Shown one piece after another: positions 54,532 to 62,414 of a DNA stretch of 64,000 bases. Both the position numbers and the translations under genes were made by a program. The first letter of the stretch is position 1; each line of letters opens with the position of its first letter. The notes below the pieces were generated by a model. It saw nothing but the letters and a program-made list of their open reading frames with translations. It ran no database searches and was not told the origin of the DNA. This stretch comes from Roseiarcus sp963758335. Lineage in GTDB: Bacteria; Pseudomonadota; Alphaproteobacteria; Rhizobiales; Beijerinckiaceae. The stretch is taken from NCBI GenBank assembly GCA_963758335.1, contig CAVWVF010000004.1, forward strand, positions 434,001 to 498,000. Reading direction: 5' to 3'.

Positions 54532-55960
54532 GGGGATGTCCCGCCGTCTGTTGAAATTGTCGAAGCGGTCGTTGCGCATTGAAATTTACGCTGCCTCGGT
54601 GATTTGAACAAGCGCCTGGTCGGAAGGCGGCTGTTGGCCTTGCTTTGCAAGAGCAGCGCGCAGAGCCGGCAGATGCTTGTATGCCTTCAATCGACGGAAG
54701 CCCTTGGTTGCTTCCTGCATGGCGGCGGCGGCCCATCGCAGGGCCATCGAGGGCGAGCGCCAGTATTTGACGTTGCGGCAGACCCTGCGCACCGTGCCCA
54801 TGACATTCTCGATGATGTTGGTGCAGGCGAGCGAGCGGCGCAGTTCGCGAGGGAGGCCGAGCCTTGTGACGGTGAGCATCTCGTCGATCCCTTCCAGGAT
54901 CGAAGCGGAAACGCCGTTCCAGTCCGGTTCGAGACGGCGGGCGAGATTGCGAATGAGCGTTTCGGCCTTTTCGGCGTCGTCCATTTCCCAGGCTTGCCGC
55001 AAGACGCGCCGCACCGAAGCGTGCATCGATTTGGGCAACCGCTCCAGAATGTTGCGCGCCTTGTGAATCTGGCAACGCTGGATCGCCGCATCGCGTCCAA
55101 AGGTGCGGCGGATCGCCTTGGACAGCGCCTTCGCGCCATCGATGATGAACAGGCGTCGCACGGTTGGATCGAGTCCGCGCTCGACGAGATTGTCGATGAG
55201 CGCCTGCACCGTCGTGGCGTTTTCGGTCGCGCCCTCGACGAGGCCGAGCGGATGTTTGTCGCCGTTCGCGTCGACGCCAATCGCCGCGACGAGGAGCATA
55301 TCTTCATCCATGTGAATGCCGTCGATCTGGATCGCCAGCAGATCGAGATCGTCAAGCCTGGTTTCCATCCACGCCTTCATGCGCGCCGCCGACAACGTCA
55401 CGAAGCGTCGGGAGGTCGCCGACTTCGACAGCCCCGCTCCGTCGGACGCCGGAACGTCTCCCTCGGGCAGTCGGACCGAACGCTTGAAACGCCGCGTCGA
55501 GACATTGATCAGCATCTGGTTCATCGCCCATTTGCCGAGCAAGTCTTCGCTGACGGCGTTCTCCCAACTCGGCAGTACGCGCTCGGCCCCGTCGAGCCCG
55601 CGAACCCGTGGACGCTCGATCTCGACCTTGCCACCGTGAAAGCCGATCTTGCCCTTGGTCCGCCCCCAGCGGTGCGCCTGGCGTCGCTCACCCCGCTCGT
55701 GGCGCTCGCCACAGGCCGCTGTCGCATCCTGCTCCAGCATCTCGCTCAGCGTCTCGAGCCCGGCGGCAAGACAAAAACGTTCAAAGCTCGCCGACATGCT
55801 CGCCAGCGCCTCGGCCTTCAACGCATAGGTGGGAATCGCGGTCGACGTGGTATGCTTCTTCATGGCGTTGCTTTCCTTTCGTGGAATCAGCACCCCGAGC
55901 CTAAAGGCTCAAGGCGAGCAACGCCGCTCCTCCCTTTTCAACATTCCTCGGGACATCCCC
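54532..55960 (-). mobile_element. intact IS256-family element without target duplication
   Basis: Inverted repeats GGGGATGTCCC (54532 onward) and the complement GGGACATCCCC (ending 55960), with similarity extending over about 25 bp. It contains one complete transposase. The flanking bases (AACCGC left, CGATCG right) do not form the usual 8-9 bp duplication. Confidence 0.85.
54586..55863 (-). CDS. IS256-family transposase (Mutator-like)
   Basis: 425 aa from ATG 55863 (MKKHTTSTAIPTYALKAEAL). DDE residues: Asp in LDLLAIQIDGIHMDEDMLLV, Asp in RRLFIIDGAKALSKAIRR, and Glu in LACTNIIENVMGTVRRVCRN. The CQIHKARNILERLPKS motif (C-x2-H) between the second Asp and the Glu is characteristic. Intact and full length. 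Confidence 0.95.
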   Translation of the reverse strand: MKKHTTSTAIPTYALKAEALASMSASFERFCLAAGLETLSEMLEQDATAACGERHERGERRQAHRWGRTKGKIGFHGGKVEIERPRVRGLDGAERVLPSWENAVSEDLLGKWAMNQMLINVSTRRFKRSVRLPEGDVPASDGAGLSKSATSRRFVTLSAARMKAWMETRLDDLDLLAIQIDGIHMDEDMLLVAAIGVDANGDKHPLGLVEGATENATTVQALIDNLVERGLDPTVRRLFIIDGAKALSKAIRRTFGRDAAIQRCQIHKARNILERLPKSMHASVRRVLRQAWEMDDAEKAETLIRNLARRLEPDWNGVSASILEGIDEMLTVTRLGLPRELRRSLACTNIIENVMGTVRRVCRNVKYWRSPSMALRWAAAAMQEATKGFRRLKAYKHLPALRAALAKQGQQPPSDQALVQITEAA

Positions 55961-55964
55961 CGAT

Positions 55965-56217
55965 CGGGCGCAAGAGCGCCGTTGTCGAGATGGGCTCCTT
56001 CCGCGTGACCGGCTTTGTCGCGTGGGCGATCTGGTCCGTCGCTCACATCTACTATCTGATTGGCTTCCGGAACCGTCTCGCGGTTGCGGTCAACTGGGGC
56101 TGGAATTACCTGACCTTCCAGCGCGGCACGCGATTGATCACCGGTCTTACCGGATCGAGGAGGCCGTCGGCCGAGACTGCGCCGCAAACGACGAGGGAAC
56201 CGGTTTTGCGCAGCTGA
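55965..56217 (+). pseudogene. ndh: type II NADH dehydrogenase (Ndh), C-terminal fragment
   Basis: Reads SAVVEMGSFRVTGFVAWAIW, SVAHIYYLIGFRNRLAVAVN, WGWNYLTFQRGTRLITGL. This is the membrane-binding C-terminus of NDH-2, which oxidises NADH and reduces quinone without pumping protons. All FAD- and NADH-binding domains are missing, cut by the IS256. Ends RRPSAETAPQTTREPVLRS at 56217. Confidence 0.85.
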
Positions 56218-56394
56218 AGATCGATCCACTCGCGGCCGGCATCTTCGTTCTGATTTGATCACCATTCCGCCGCCGCGCGTTGTCTGCCGGTCGCGCTGAC
56301 ACATGACTGCGCCGTGGCACCTCTTTCATCGTCGACGCGACTAATCTTTCATCCGGCGCTGTCCGACAGGCCCAGATCGAGAAGACCAAAGCCA

Positions 56395-56945
56395 ATGACG
56401 ACCCCTATCAGCGACCTTTTCGACTTTCTTACCACTAACACCGGCGACTTCAATTCGCTCGGGCTTTGGAAATATTTCCTTTTGCTAATCTTTTACATCC
56501 TGGTCGTGGCAAGCCTCGCGCTCGCTGTCGTCAATTGGCGTGAGGATCCGCAACAGCGCAATGGACGAACCCTTTGGTTGTTCGTCACTCGCTTCCTGAT
56601 CGGCTGCATGTGGTTTCAAGGAACGCTATGGAAACTGCCGTTCGCCGAAAAGAACGGCCTCTATTATTGGACGCAGCAGATGGCCGGCCGGGCGGCCTTT
56701 CGTCCAGCAGGTTTTGCTTCCGCATTTCGCCATACTCAATCCAATCGTCTACTTCGCAGAGCTCGGCTTCGCCGTGGCTCTGATCCTGGGGCTCTTTGTC
56801 CGCCTCGCGAGTCTCGGCGCAATGGCGTTCACGCTCAATCTCTGGCTCGGCATCTACAACAAGCGCCCCGGCGATCCCGATGAATGGCCGTGGAGCTATA
56901 TCTTTCTGGTCATGGTTAATAGAACGACCGCGGCCGGAATGGCGG
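56395..56945 (+). pseudogene. DoxX-family membrane protein, frameshifted and fused
   Basis: ATG 56395 gives MTTPISDLFDFLTTNTGDFN, then transmembrane segments FLLLIFYILVVASLALAVVN and LFVTRFLIGCMWFQGTLWKL. An extra C near 56702 (GRAAF) shifts the frame, which continues VQQVLLPHFAILNPIVYFAE, LGFAVALILGLFVRLASLGA and LNLWLGIYNKRPGDPDEWPW SYIFLVMVN. The end (about 56945 on) is joined to unrelated sequence leading into the DUF2852 gene. DoxX/DoxD-type proteins are four-helix membrane proteins linked to thiosulfate:quinone oxidation or redox stress; the exact role here is open. Confidence 0.7.
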
Positions 56946-57010
56946 CGGCAAGATTTCCGGAGACTTTCGAGACGCCGCCCCGGCGATGGCGGCAACCGAC
57001 CGGGATTTCG

Positions 57011-57424
57011 ATGAGGCGGATTCGCGCCGCCGCGACACGCATCTGCATTTCGAGATTCCAGCCGCGTGATCGCTCGGCAGGGCGCCATGTCGGTAAACCG
57101 GTCGTCGCGGCCTTCTGGATCTTCCCGCCGCTCGGGATCGCCGCGCTCGCCTATCTCCTGTGGCGCTCCGCAAGGGCGGGCGGCGGCTGCGGCTTCAGCC
57201 GCAACGGCTGGAGAGGCGACGCATCGGACGGCCGCTGGCGTGGGCCGGCGACTGGCAATAGCGCCTTTGAAGAGCATCGGCGCGCGACGCTGAAAGAGCT
57301 CGACGGGGAGGCGAAAGCCTTCGACGCGTTCGAGCGCGGGCGGCGGGAGGCGCGCGACCGGGAAGCGTTCGACCGCTTCATGGCCGAGCGCAATGCACCG
57401 AAGAGCCCGGACGAGCCGAAGTAG
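57011..57424 (+). CDS. DUF2852 membrane protein
   Basis: About 137 aa if started at ATG 57011 (MRRIRAAATRICISRFQPRD); the true start may be nearer 57085, because family similarity begins at VGKPVVAAFWIFPPLGIAAL AYLLWR, the single membrane helix. The C-terminus GNSAFEEHRRATLKELDGEA KAFDAFERGRREARDREAFD RFMAERN is the conserved DUF2852 tail. Function unknown. The frame is continuous with the end of the DoxX fragment, so the 5' end is altered. Confidence 0.7.
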   Translation: MRRIRAAATRICISRFQPRDRSAGRHVGKPVVAAFWIFPPLGIAALAYLLWRSARAGGGCGFSRNGWRGDASDGRWRGPATGNSAFEEHRRATLKELDGEAKAFDAFERGRREARDREAFDRFMAERNAPKSPDEPK

Positions 57425-57621
57425 CCTGGTCCGGACGCCATTTTAAGCCGCGCGATAGCCCGTGGGGAGATGGGCATCCTTCCGGACGCCCTATGGAGCA
57501 CGGCAGGCGCGGCCATCGGCCGCGCCCGCCAACCGCGGCCCGCTGCGCGGGCGGATTTTGCAGCTGCGCGGGGCAGCCGCTACGGTGTCAGCCGGTTTTC
57601 GCCGCAAATGGTTTTTCGTGC

Positions 57622-58193
57622 ATGCGCTCGCCCTTCCCTCCGACCCCGCCCGGCGACGAGAGAAGCGGCCCCGAATGCGGGCCGCGCGCCGCCTTTCGCG
57701 GCCTGTTCGGCCGCCATCAGGGCGGCCCGTTCACCCGCTGGCGGGGAGCGCGCATGTTCAATTCGGCGCGTTGCGCCTCGTCGTCCTCGGCCTCATCGCC
57801 GAAGAGCCGCGGCACGGCTACGACATCATCCGGCTCATCAGGGCGCGCTTCCAGGGCTCCTACAGCCCGAGCCCCGGCTCGATCTATCCGATCCTCCAGC
57901 AGCTCGCCGAAGCGGGCCTCGTCTCCTCCGCGTCGCACGGGCCGCGCCGGCGCTTCGCCATCACGGACGCGGCCAGGGCTTGGCTCGCCGGGACGCGGGC
58001 CGAGCTCGACGCGATCAACGCCCAGCTCGAGGAGGCCGCCGCGCCGATCGGCGAGCAGGCGATCGGCGAGGCAATCCAGGCTTTCCGCAGCGCGCTGTTC
58101 GCCAAAATCCGCAAAGGCGCGCTGAACGCCGAGCAGGCCGGCAAGCTGCGCGACGTCTTGGAGCGGGCGCAGCGGGAGATCGAGGACATTTAG
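57622..58193 (+). pseudogene. PadR-family transcriptional regulator, one-base frameshift
   Basis: From ATG 57622 an Arg/Gly/Pro-rich leader ends GGPFTRWRGARMF. A G seems missing near 57757 (ATGTTCAATTCGG), and the PadR winged-helix domain follows in the next frame: FGALRLVVLGLIAEEPRHGY, DIIRLIRARFQGSYSPSPGS IYPILQQLAEAGLVSS, then RRRFAITDAARAWLAG. A C-terminal helical part (IGEAIQAFRSALFAKIRKGA, LRDVLERAQREIEDI) completes it. The glycine/arginine-rich leader is common in this PadR subgroup. Target genes unknown. Confidence 0.75.
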
Positions 58194-58300
58194 CGCGTCT
58201 CGTGAAAGCGCCGGATGAGGCCTGTTATATCATTATTATGATGTGAATAAGGAAGAGATGGGCCGGTCGCTGCGCCGAATGCGGCACGACCCTAAACGGG

Positions 58301-60046
58301 GCAATAGGGGCAAAGGTCCTGGCGAGGCGCGGGCTTGGGTTGGGCGATGGGTGCGGCGAATTGACTCATGGAGGCTGGCAGGGATTCCCGAATCGGCGGT
58401 TTTCTGACTCGATGGGGGAATGTCGCCGCCGCCGGACATCGACGCGCTTTCGCCGGCCGAGCTCAAGAGCTTGGTGGTGGAGCTTTTGGAGGAGGGAGCG
58501 GAATTTCGGCGGACGATTGGGGCGCTGCGTGACGAGATCGCTCGGCTGAAGGGCGGGCCTGGTCGGCCGGACGTCAAGGCGAATGTCAAGCCGAGCGGCA
58601 TGGAAAAGGCGAGCGAGGCGCAACCGTCGGACCCTTCTGGCGAGCGGCGGCGGCGGCGTGGCGGCACGCGCGCGAAGGTGACCGTTCATGAGGAGCGCAA
58701 GCTCGAGGTCGATGCGCCGACCGGCTCGCGTTTCAAAGGCTATGCGGGCTACCTGGTTCAGGATCTGATGATCCGCCCGCACGTCACCGACTTTCGCCGG
58801 GAATGCTGGCAGACCCCGGACGGCAAGACGGTGATGGCCCCTTTGCCGGCGGGTGTCGATGGTCATTTCGGACCGGAACTGCGCCGCTTCGTGCTCGCCC
58901 AATATCATCAGGGACAAGTCACGGCGGCGCGACTGGTCACGCTGTTGCGAGGGTTCGGCGTCGTGATTTCCAAGCGGCAGGTCGTTCGCCTGTTGACCGA
59001 CGGCAAGCAGAGCTTCCTGGATGAAGCCCGCGCCGTGCTGCGAGCCGGCTTGACCAACGCGGCGTGGATCACGGTCGACGACACCGGGGCGCGCCACAAA
59101 GCCAAGAACGGCTTCTGCACCCAGATCGGCAACGCGCAGTTCGCCTGGTTCGGGACCACGGGTTCAAAGAGCCGTCTCAACTTCCTCGAACTGTTGCGCG
59201 CCGGGCATGGCGATTACATCATCAATGACGAAGCCCTGGCCTATATGCGCGCCCGCGCGCTCGGCGGACCCGTCATCGCCCGCCTGAGCGAGCATGAGAA
59301 TCGCGTCTTCGCCGATCGCGCAGCGTGGAACGCTCATCTGGAGCGGCCCGGCGTCGCCGCCCTGAAGGTCCATCCCGATCCCGTGCTGATCGCCACCGAA
59401 GGCGCTCTGTGGGGCAGCGTCAAGGCGCATGGCTTGCTCGCCGACACTGTGATCGTCAGCGACGACGCCGGCCAGTTCAATGTCGGCCAGCATGGCCTGT
59501 GCTGGGTCCACGCCGAACGTCTGGTTCACAAACTCGATACGTTCACCGACGCCCAACGCGCCGCCCAGCGCCGCATCCGCGCTCTGATCTGGCCGTACTA
59601 TCGCAGTCTCAAGGCTTGGCGCCGCAATCCCTCGCCGGCGCGCAAGGCGACCTTGTCGGCGCGGTTCGATCGCATCTTCGGCTGCAAGACCGGCTTCGCC
59701 ACCCTCGACCGTTTGCTCGCGCGCCTGCGCGCCAACAAGAGCGAATTGCTCAAGGTGCTCGAACGGCCCGATGTCCCGCTCAACACCAACGGCTCCGAGA
59801 ACGACATTCGTTGCCAGGTCACCAAGCGCAAGATCAGCGGCGGAACCCGCAGCGACGCCGGCCGCGACTGTCGCGACGCCTTCCTCGGCCTCTACAAGAC
59901 CTGCGCCAAGCTCGGCATCGCCTTCTGGGACTACCTCGGCGCACGCCTCGCCGTTCCAGGCTGCCAGGAAATCCCCGCCCTCGCCGAAATCGTCAGCGCA
60001 CGCGCCCCCAGGCCACCCTAATCGCCAGGACTTTTGCCCCTATTAC
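58301..60046 (+). mobile_element. second intact single-ORF IS66-like element with 8-bp target duplication
   Basis: Inverted repeats GCAATAGGGGCAAAGGTCCT (58301-58325) and the near-complement (60022-60046). TAAACGGG is duplicated exactly at 58293-58300 and 60047-60054. Length 1746 bp, one transposase, no TnpA/TnpB. A different element from that at 49505 (distinct repeats and protein), but of the same type. Confidence 0.95.
58420..60021 (+). CDS. IS66-like DDE transposase
   Basis: 533 aa. N-terminal coiled coil (LSPAELKSLVVELLEEGAEF RRTIGALRDEIARLKG) and basic linker. Core: Asp in AAWITVDDTGARHKAKNGFC, Asp in TVIVSDDAGQFNVGQHGLCW and VHAERLVHKL, Glu in NTNGSENDIRCQVTKRKISG GTRSD. About half identical to the gene at 49572 by eye, with the same architecture and the same SKRQVVRLL and RWQTPDGKT/CWQTPDGKT blocks. 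Intact. Confidence 0.92.
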   Translation: MSPPPDIDALSPAELKSLVVELLEEGAEFRRTIGALRDEIARLKGGPGRPDVKANVKPSGMEKASEAQPSDPSGERRRRRGGTRAKVTVHEERKLEVDAPTGSRFKGYAGYLVQDLMIRPHVTDFRRECWQTPDGKTVMAPLPAGVDGHFGPELRRFVLAQYHQGQVTAARLVTLLRGFGVVISKRQVVRLLTDGKQSFLDEARAVLRAGLTNAAWITVDDTGARHKAKNGFCTQIGNAQFAWFGTTGSKSRLNFLELLRAGHGDYIINDEALAYMRARALGGPVIARLSEHENRVFADRAAWNAHLERPGVAALKVHPDPVLIATEGALWGSVKAHGLLADTVIVSDDAGQFNVGQHGLCWVHAERLVHKLDTFTDAQRAAQRRIRALIWPYYRSLKAWRRNPSPARKATLSARFDRIFGCKTGFATLDRLLARLRANKSELLKVLERPDVPLNTNGSENDIRCQVTKRKISGGTRSDAGRDCRDAFLGLYKTCAKLGIAFWDYLGARLAVPGCQEIPALAEIVSARAPRPP

Positions 60047-60159
60047 TAAACGGGGGCGTAAGCCCCTGATTGTCTTGAGGCCCGACCCTAATCTAAACCG
60101 GCGCTAAACCGAGCGAAAGGCGGGCGGTCCCCGGCTCGGACGCAGAATCGGCTCGACCG

Positions 60160-61032
60160 TCAGCGCCGCCGCGCCCAGCGCCAGATCGCCCATTGCCGGC
60201 GGAGCGGCGAGGTTTCGGTGGGCGGGTCGAAGGGTCTCGCGGCATCGCGCTCGAGCCGCGCGAGATCGAGGCCGACAGCCCCGAGCGGGATGAAGGCGGG
60301 CAGGATCGCCGGCGGCGAGGCCGCCAGCCGCCGCTCCGCCTCCTCGGCCGTCTCTCGGGCAAGCGCGCGCGCCTCGGCGCAGGCGGCGACGACCCCTTCG
60401 TTCACGCGGCGCGCGTAGAAATCCCGCGCCGACGCGCCGTGACGCAGGGCGATGTCGACGGGAAAGAGGGTCGGCGCGGAACCCGCCTTCGCGGGCAGCG
60501 CGGCGAGCATCCGAATCAGCGCCAGCGCGAGGCCGGCGGGGGCGCAGGCGTCGGTCGCATCGAGGTCCCTGCCCCCCCCGCATATCCGGGCGGCCAGCCT
60601 GACCCGGGCGCCGTCGCTCCCGTCGGCGAAGGCCGCGAAGGCGGCAAGGTCGAAGCCTTCCGAAGGAACGAGCTCCTCGAGCCGCGCGTCGAGCATCGCC
60701 TCGAGCTCGGCGCGCGGCAGCGAAAAAGCGTCGACGGCAGACGTGAGCGCGAGCGCCGTCGGATTGCCGGCGGCCTCGCTTTCCCGTTCGCCCCGGACGA
60801 CACCGCGCCACCAGGCGAGCCGGAGCGCCGCCAGATTGGGATCGCGGGCGCGCAAACGCGCCTGACGGATCTCGTGGTCGAACGCGGCGAGCGCGAGCAG
60901 AGCGTCGCGGACGTCGGGCGGGGCGTAGAGCGCGCCGAGCCACTGGTCGCGGGCGTTCGCGCGGACGAAGGCGGCGCAATGCTTCCGGGCTTCCGCCAGC
61001 GCCGCGGCGCCGACTGGACCCGTCGATGTCAC
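60160..61032 (-). CDS. squalene/phytoene synthase family protein
   Basis: 290 aa. All-helical isoprenoid synthase fold; GALYAPPDVRDALLALAAFD HEIRQ and LAALRLAWWRGVVRGE correspond to the first conserved region of the family. The canonical DXXXD motifs of active squalene/phytoene synthases are weak or absent. It may therefore be the NDUFAF6-like branch implicated in respiratory complex I assembly rather than a terpenoid enzyme. The ATG overlaps the preceding stop (ATGA). Last gene of the secD-secF cluster. Confidence 0.8.
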   Translation of the reverse strand: MTSTGPVGAAALAEARKHCAAFVRANARDQWLGALYAPPDVRDALLALAAFDHEIRQARLRARDPNLAALRLAWWRGVVRGERESEAAGNPTALALTSAVDAFSLPRAELEAMLDARLEELVPSEGFDLAAFAAFADGSDGARVRLAARICGGGRDLDATDACAPAGLALALIRMLAALPAKAGSAPTLFPVDIALRHGASARDFYARRVNEGVVAACAEARALARETAEEAERRLAASPPAILPAFIPLGAVGLDLARLERDAARPFDPPTETSPLRRQWAIWRWARRR

Positions 61033-61424
61033 GGGGTTGCGATCAGCGCCGCCGCGACGCGGCGGTCTTCCGACTGCATGACATTATAGACACGCAGCGC
61101 CGGGCCGGTCGCCATCGCCTCGAAGCGCAGGCCCGCCTCGCGCAGCGCCGCCCGCAGCGTTTTGGGGACGGGCGCCATCTGCGCACCCGAGCCGATCACC
61201 AGAAATTCGATCGATCCAGGCGCCACGAGCAGTTCGGCGAACAGCGGCGCGAGCGCGCGCTCGTCGAGCTGGGCGACGCTCGGCGCTTCGATGCCGCGGA
61301 CGCCCTTCGGCGTCACCAAGATCGAGCCGCGGTGGGACATGCCCGCGAAGGCGAAGGCGCCGCCCCCGTGCGCCGCGATCGGGTGGCTGCCCGGCGCGAA
61401 CGGCGCCGACGCGGCGTCGGTCAT
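61029..61424 (-). CDS. Mth938-like (DUF498) domain protein
   Basis: 131 aa. FAFAGMSHRGSILVTPKGVR, FAELLVAPGSIEFLVIGSGA and PKTLRAALREAGLRFEAMAT GPALRVYNVM make the Mth938 fold, whose eukaryotic relative NDUFAF3 is a complex I assembly factor. It overlaps secF by 1-4 nt upstream and the squalene/phytoene synthase start downstream, so the three are translationally coupled. Intact. Both this gene and its neighbour relate to complex I assembly factors, which supports a shared role (inference). Confidence 0.88.
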   Translation of the reverse strand: MTDAASAPFAPGSHPIAAHGGGAFAFAGMSHRGSILVTPKGVRGIEAPSVAQLDERALAPLFAELLVAPGSIEFLVIGSGAQMAPVPKTLRAALREAGLRFEAMATGPALRVYNVMQSEDRRVAAALIATP

Positions 61425-62383
61425 CACGCCTTGACCCTCGGCTGAGAAGGAGTCGAGTCGACGTCCTGGTCCTTTGTCTTGTCGAAAACGTCGGCGCGCA
61501 CGCCCATGTAGATCAGCATCGGCGAGCAAATGAAGATCGACGAATAGGTGGCGACGAATATTCCCCAGATCATCGCCGCCGAGAACGAGCGGATGACGTG
61601 ACCTCCGAGGAAAAACAGCGCGAGCAGCGCGAGGAACACGGTTGTCGCGGTCATGATGGTGCGCGGCAGAACGGCGTTGACCGACATGTCGATGATTTCG
61701 GCCGTCGACAGGCGCTTGTATTTCCGCATCACCTCGCGAATGCGGTCGAGCACCACCACGGTCTCGTTGAGCGAATAGCCGACGATGGTCAAGATCGCCG
61801 CGATCGAGGTCTGGTTGAACTCGAGCTGGGTCACACAGAAGAAGCCGACGGTCAAGAGAAGGTCGTGCATGGTGCCGATGATCGCCCCGACCGCGAACTG
61901 CCACTCGAAGCGGAACCAGAGATAGGTCAGCACTGCGATGATGGCGACGACGACGCCAAGCGTACCGCTTTGCACGAGCTCGGCGGAAACGGTCGGTCCA
62001 ACCGAGTCGACGCTGCGGAATTCGTAGTCCTTGGAAAAAGCGTCGCGCAGTTTGGCGATCGCCGCCTGCTGACCGGCGTCGCCGCCGGGCTGCACGTTGA
62101 GCCGCAACAGAACGTCCGACTCGGCCCCGAGCCGTTGCACCTCGACCAGGCCGAGGCCCAGACTCTCGGCCTTCGAGCGGATCTCGGCCAAGTGCGCTTC
62201 GCCGCTCTTTGCGCGCAGGTCGACCTGCGTGCCGCCGGCAAAGTCGATGCCGTAATTCATGCCGACGAACAGGAACATCAGCACCGAGATGATCGACAGC
62301 GTCGCCGACAGGGGATAGCTCACGCGGCGGAACCGCATGAAGCCGAACTTTGTGTTCTCGGGCGCGAGGCGGAGGAGTTTCAT
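61424..62383 (-). CDS. secF: protein translocase subunit SecF
   Basis: 319 aa. Partner of SecD; uses proton-motive force to pull preproteins out of SecYEG. Six transmembrane segments and family motifs: SVLMFLFVGMNYGIDFAGGT (first helix and the GIDFAGG box), EFRSVDSVGPTVSAELVQSG in the periplasmic domain, AAILTIVGYSLNETVVVLDR IRE, and LPRTIMTATTVFLALLALFF. Ends with a charged cytoplasmic tail. Its stop overlaps the next start. Intact. Confidence 0.95.
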   Translation of the reverse strand: MKLLRLAPENTKFGFMRFRRVSYPLSATLSIISVLMFLFVGMNYGIDFAGGTQVDLRAKSGEAHLAEIRSKAESLGLGLVEVQRLGAESDVLLRLNVQPGGDAGQQAAIAKLRDAFSKDYEFRSVDSVGPTVSAELVQSGTLGVVVAIIAVLTYLWFRFEWQFAVGAIIGTMHDLLLTVGFFCVTQLEFNQTSIAAILTIVGYSLNETVVVLDRIREVMRKYKRLSTAEIIDMSVNAVLPRTIMTATTVFLALLALFFLGGHVIRSFSAAMIWGIFVATYSSIFICSPMLIYMGVRADVFDKTKDQDVDSTPSQPRVKA

Positions 62384-62414
62384 CGAGCGGTATCCGTGGG
62401 GCTCGCCGGCGCGT

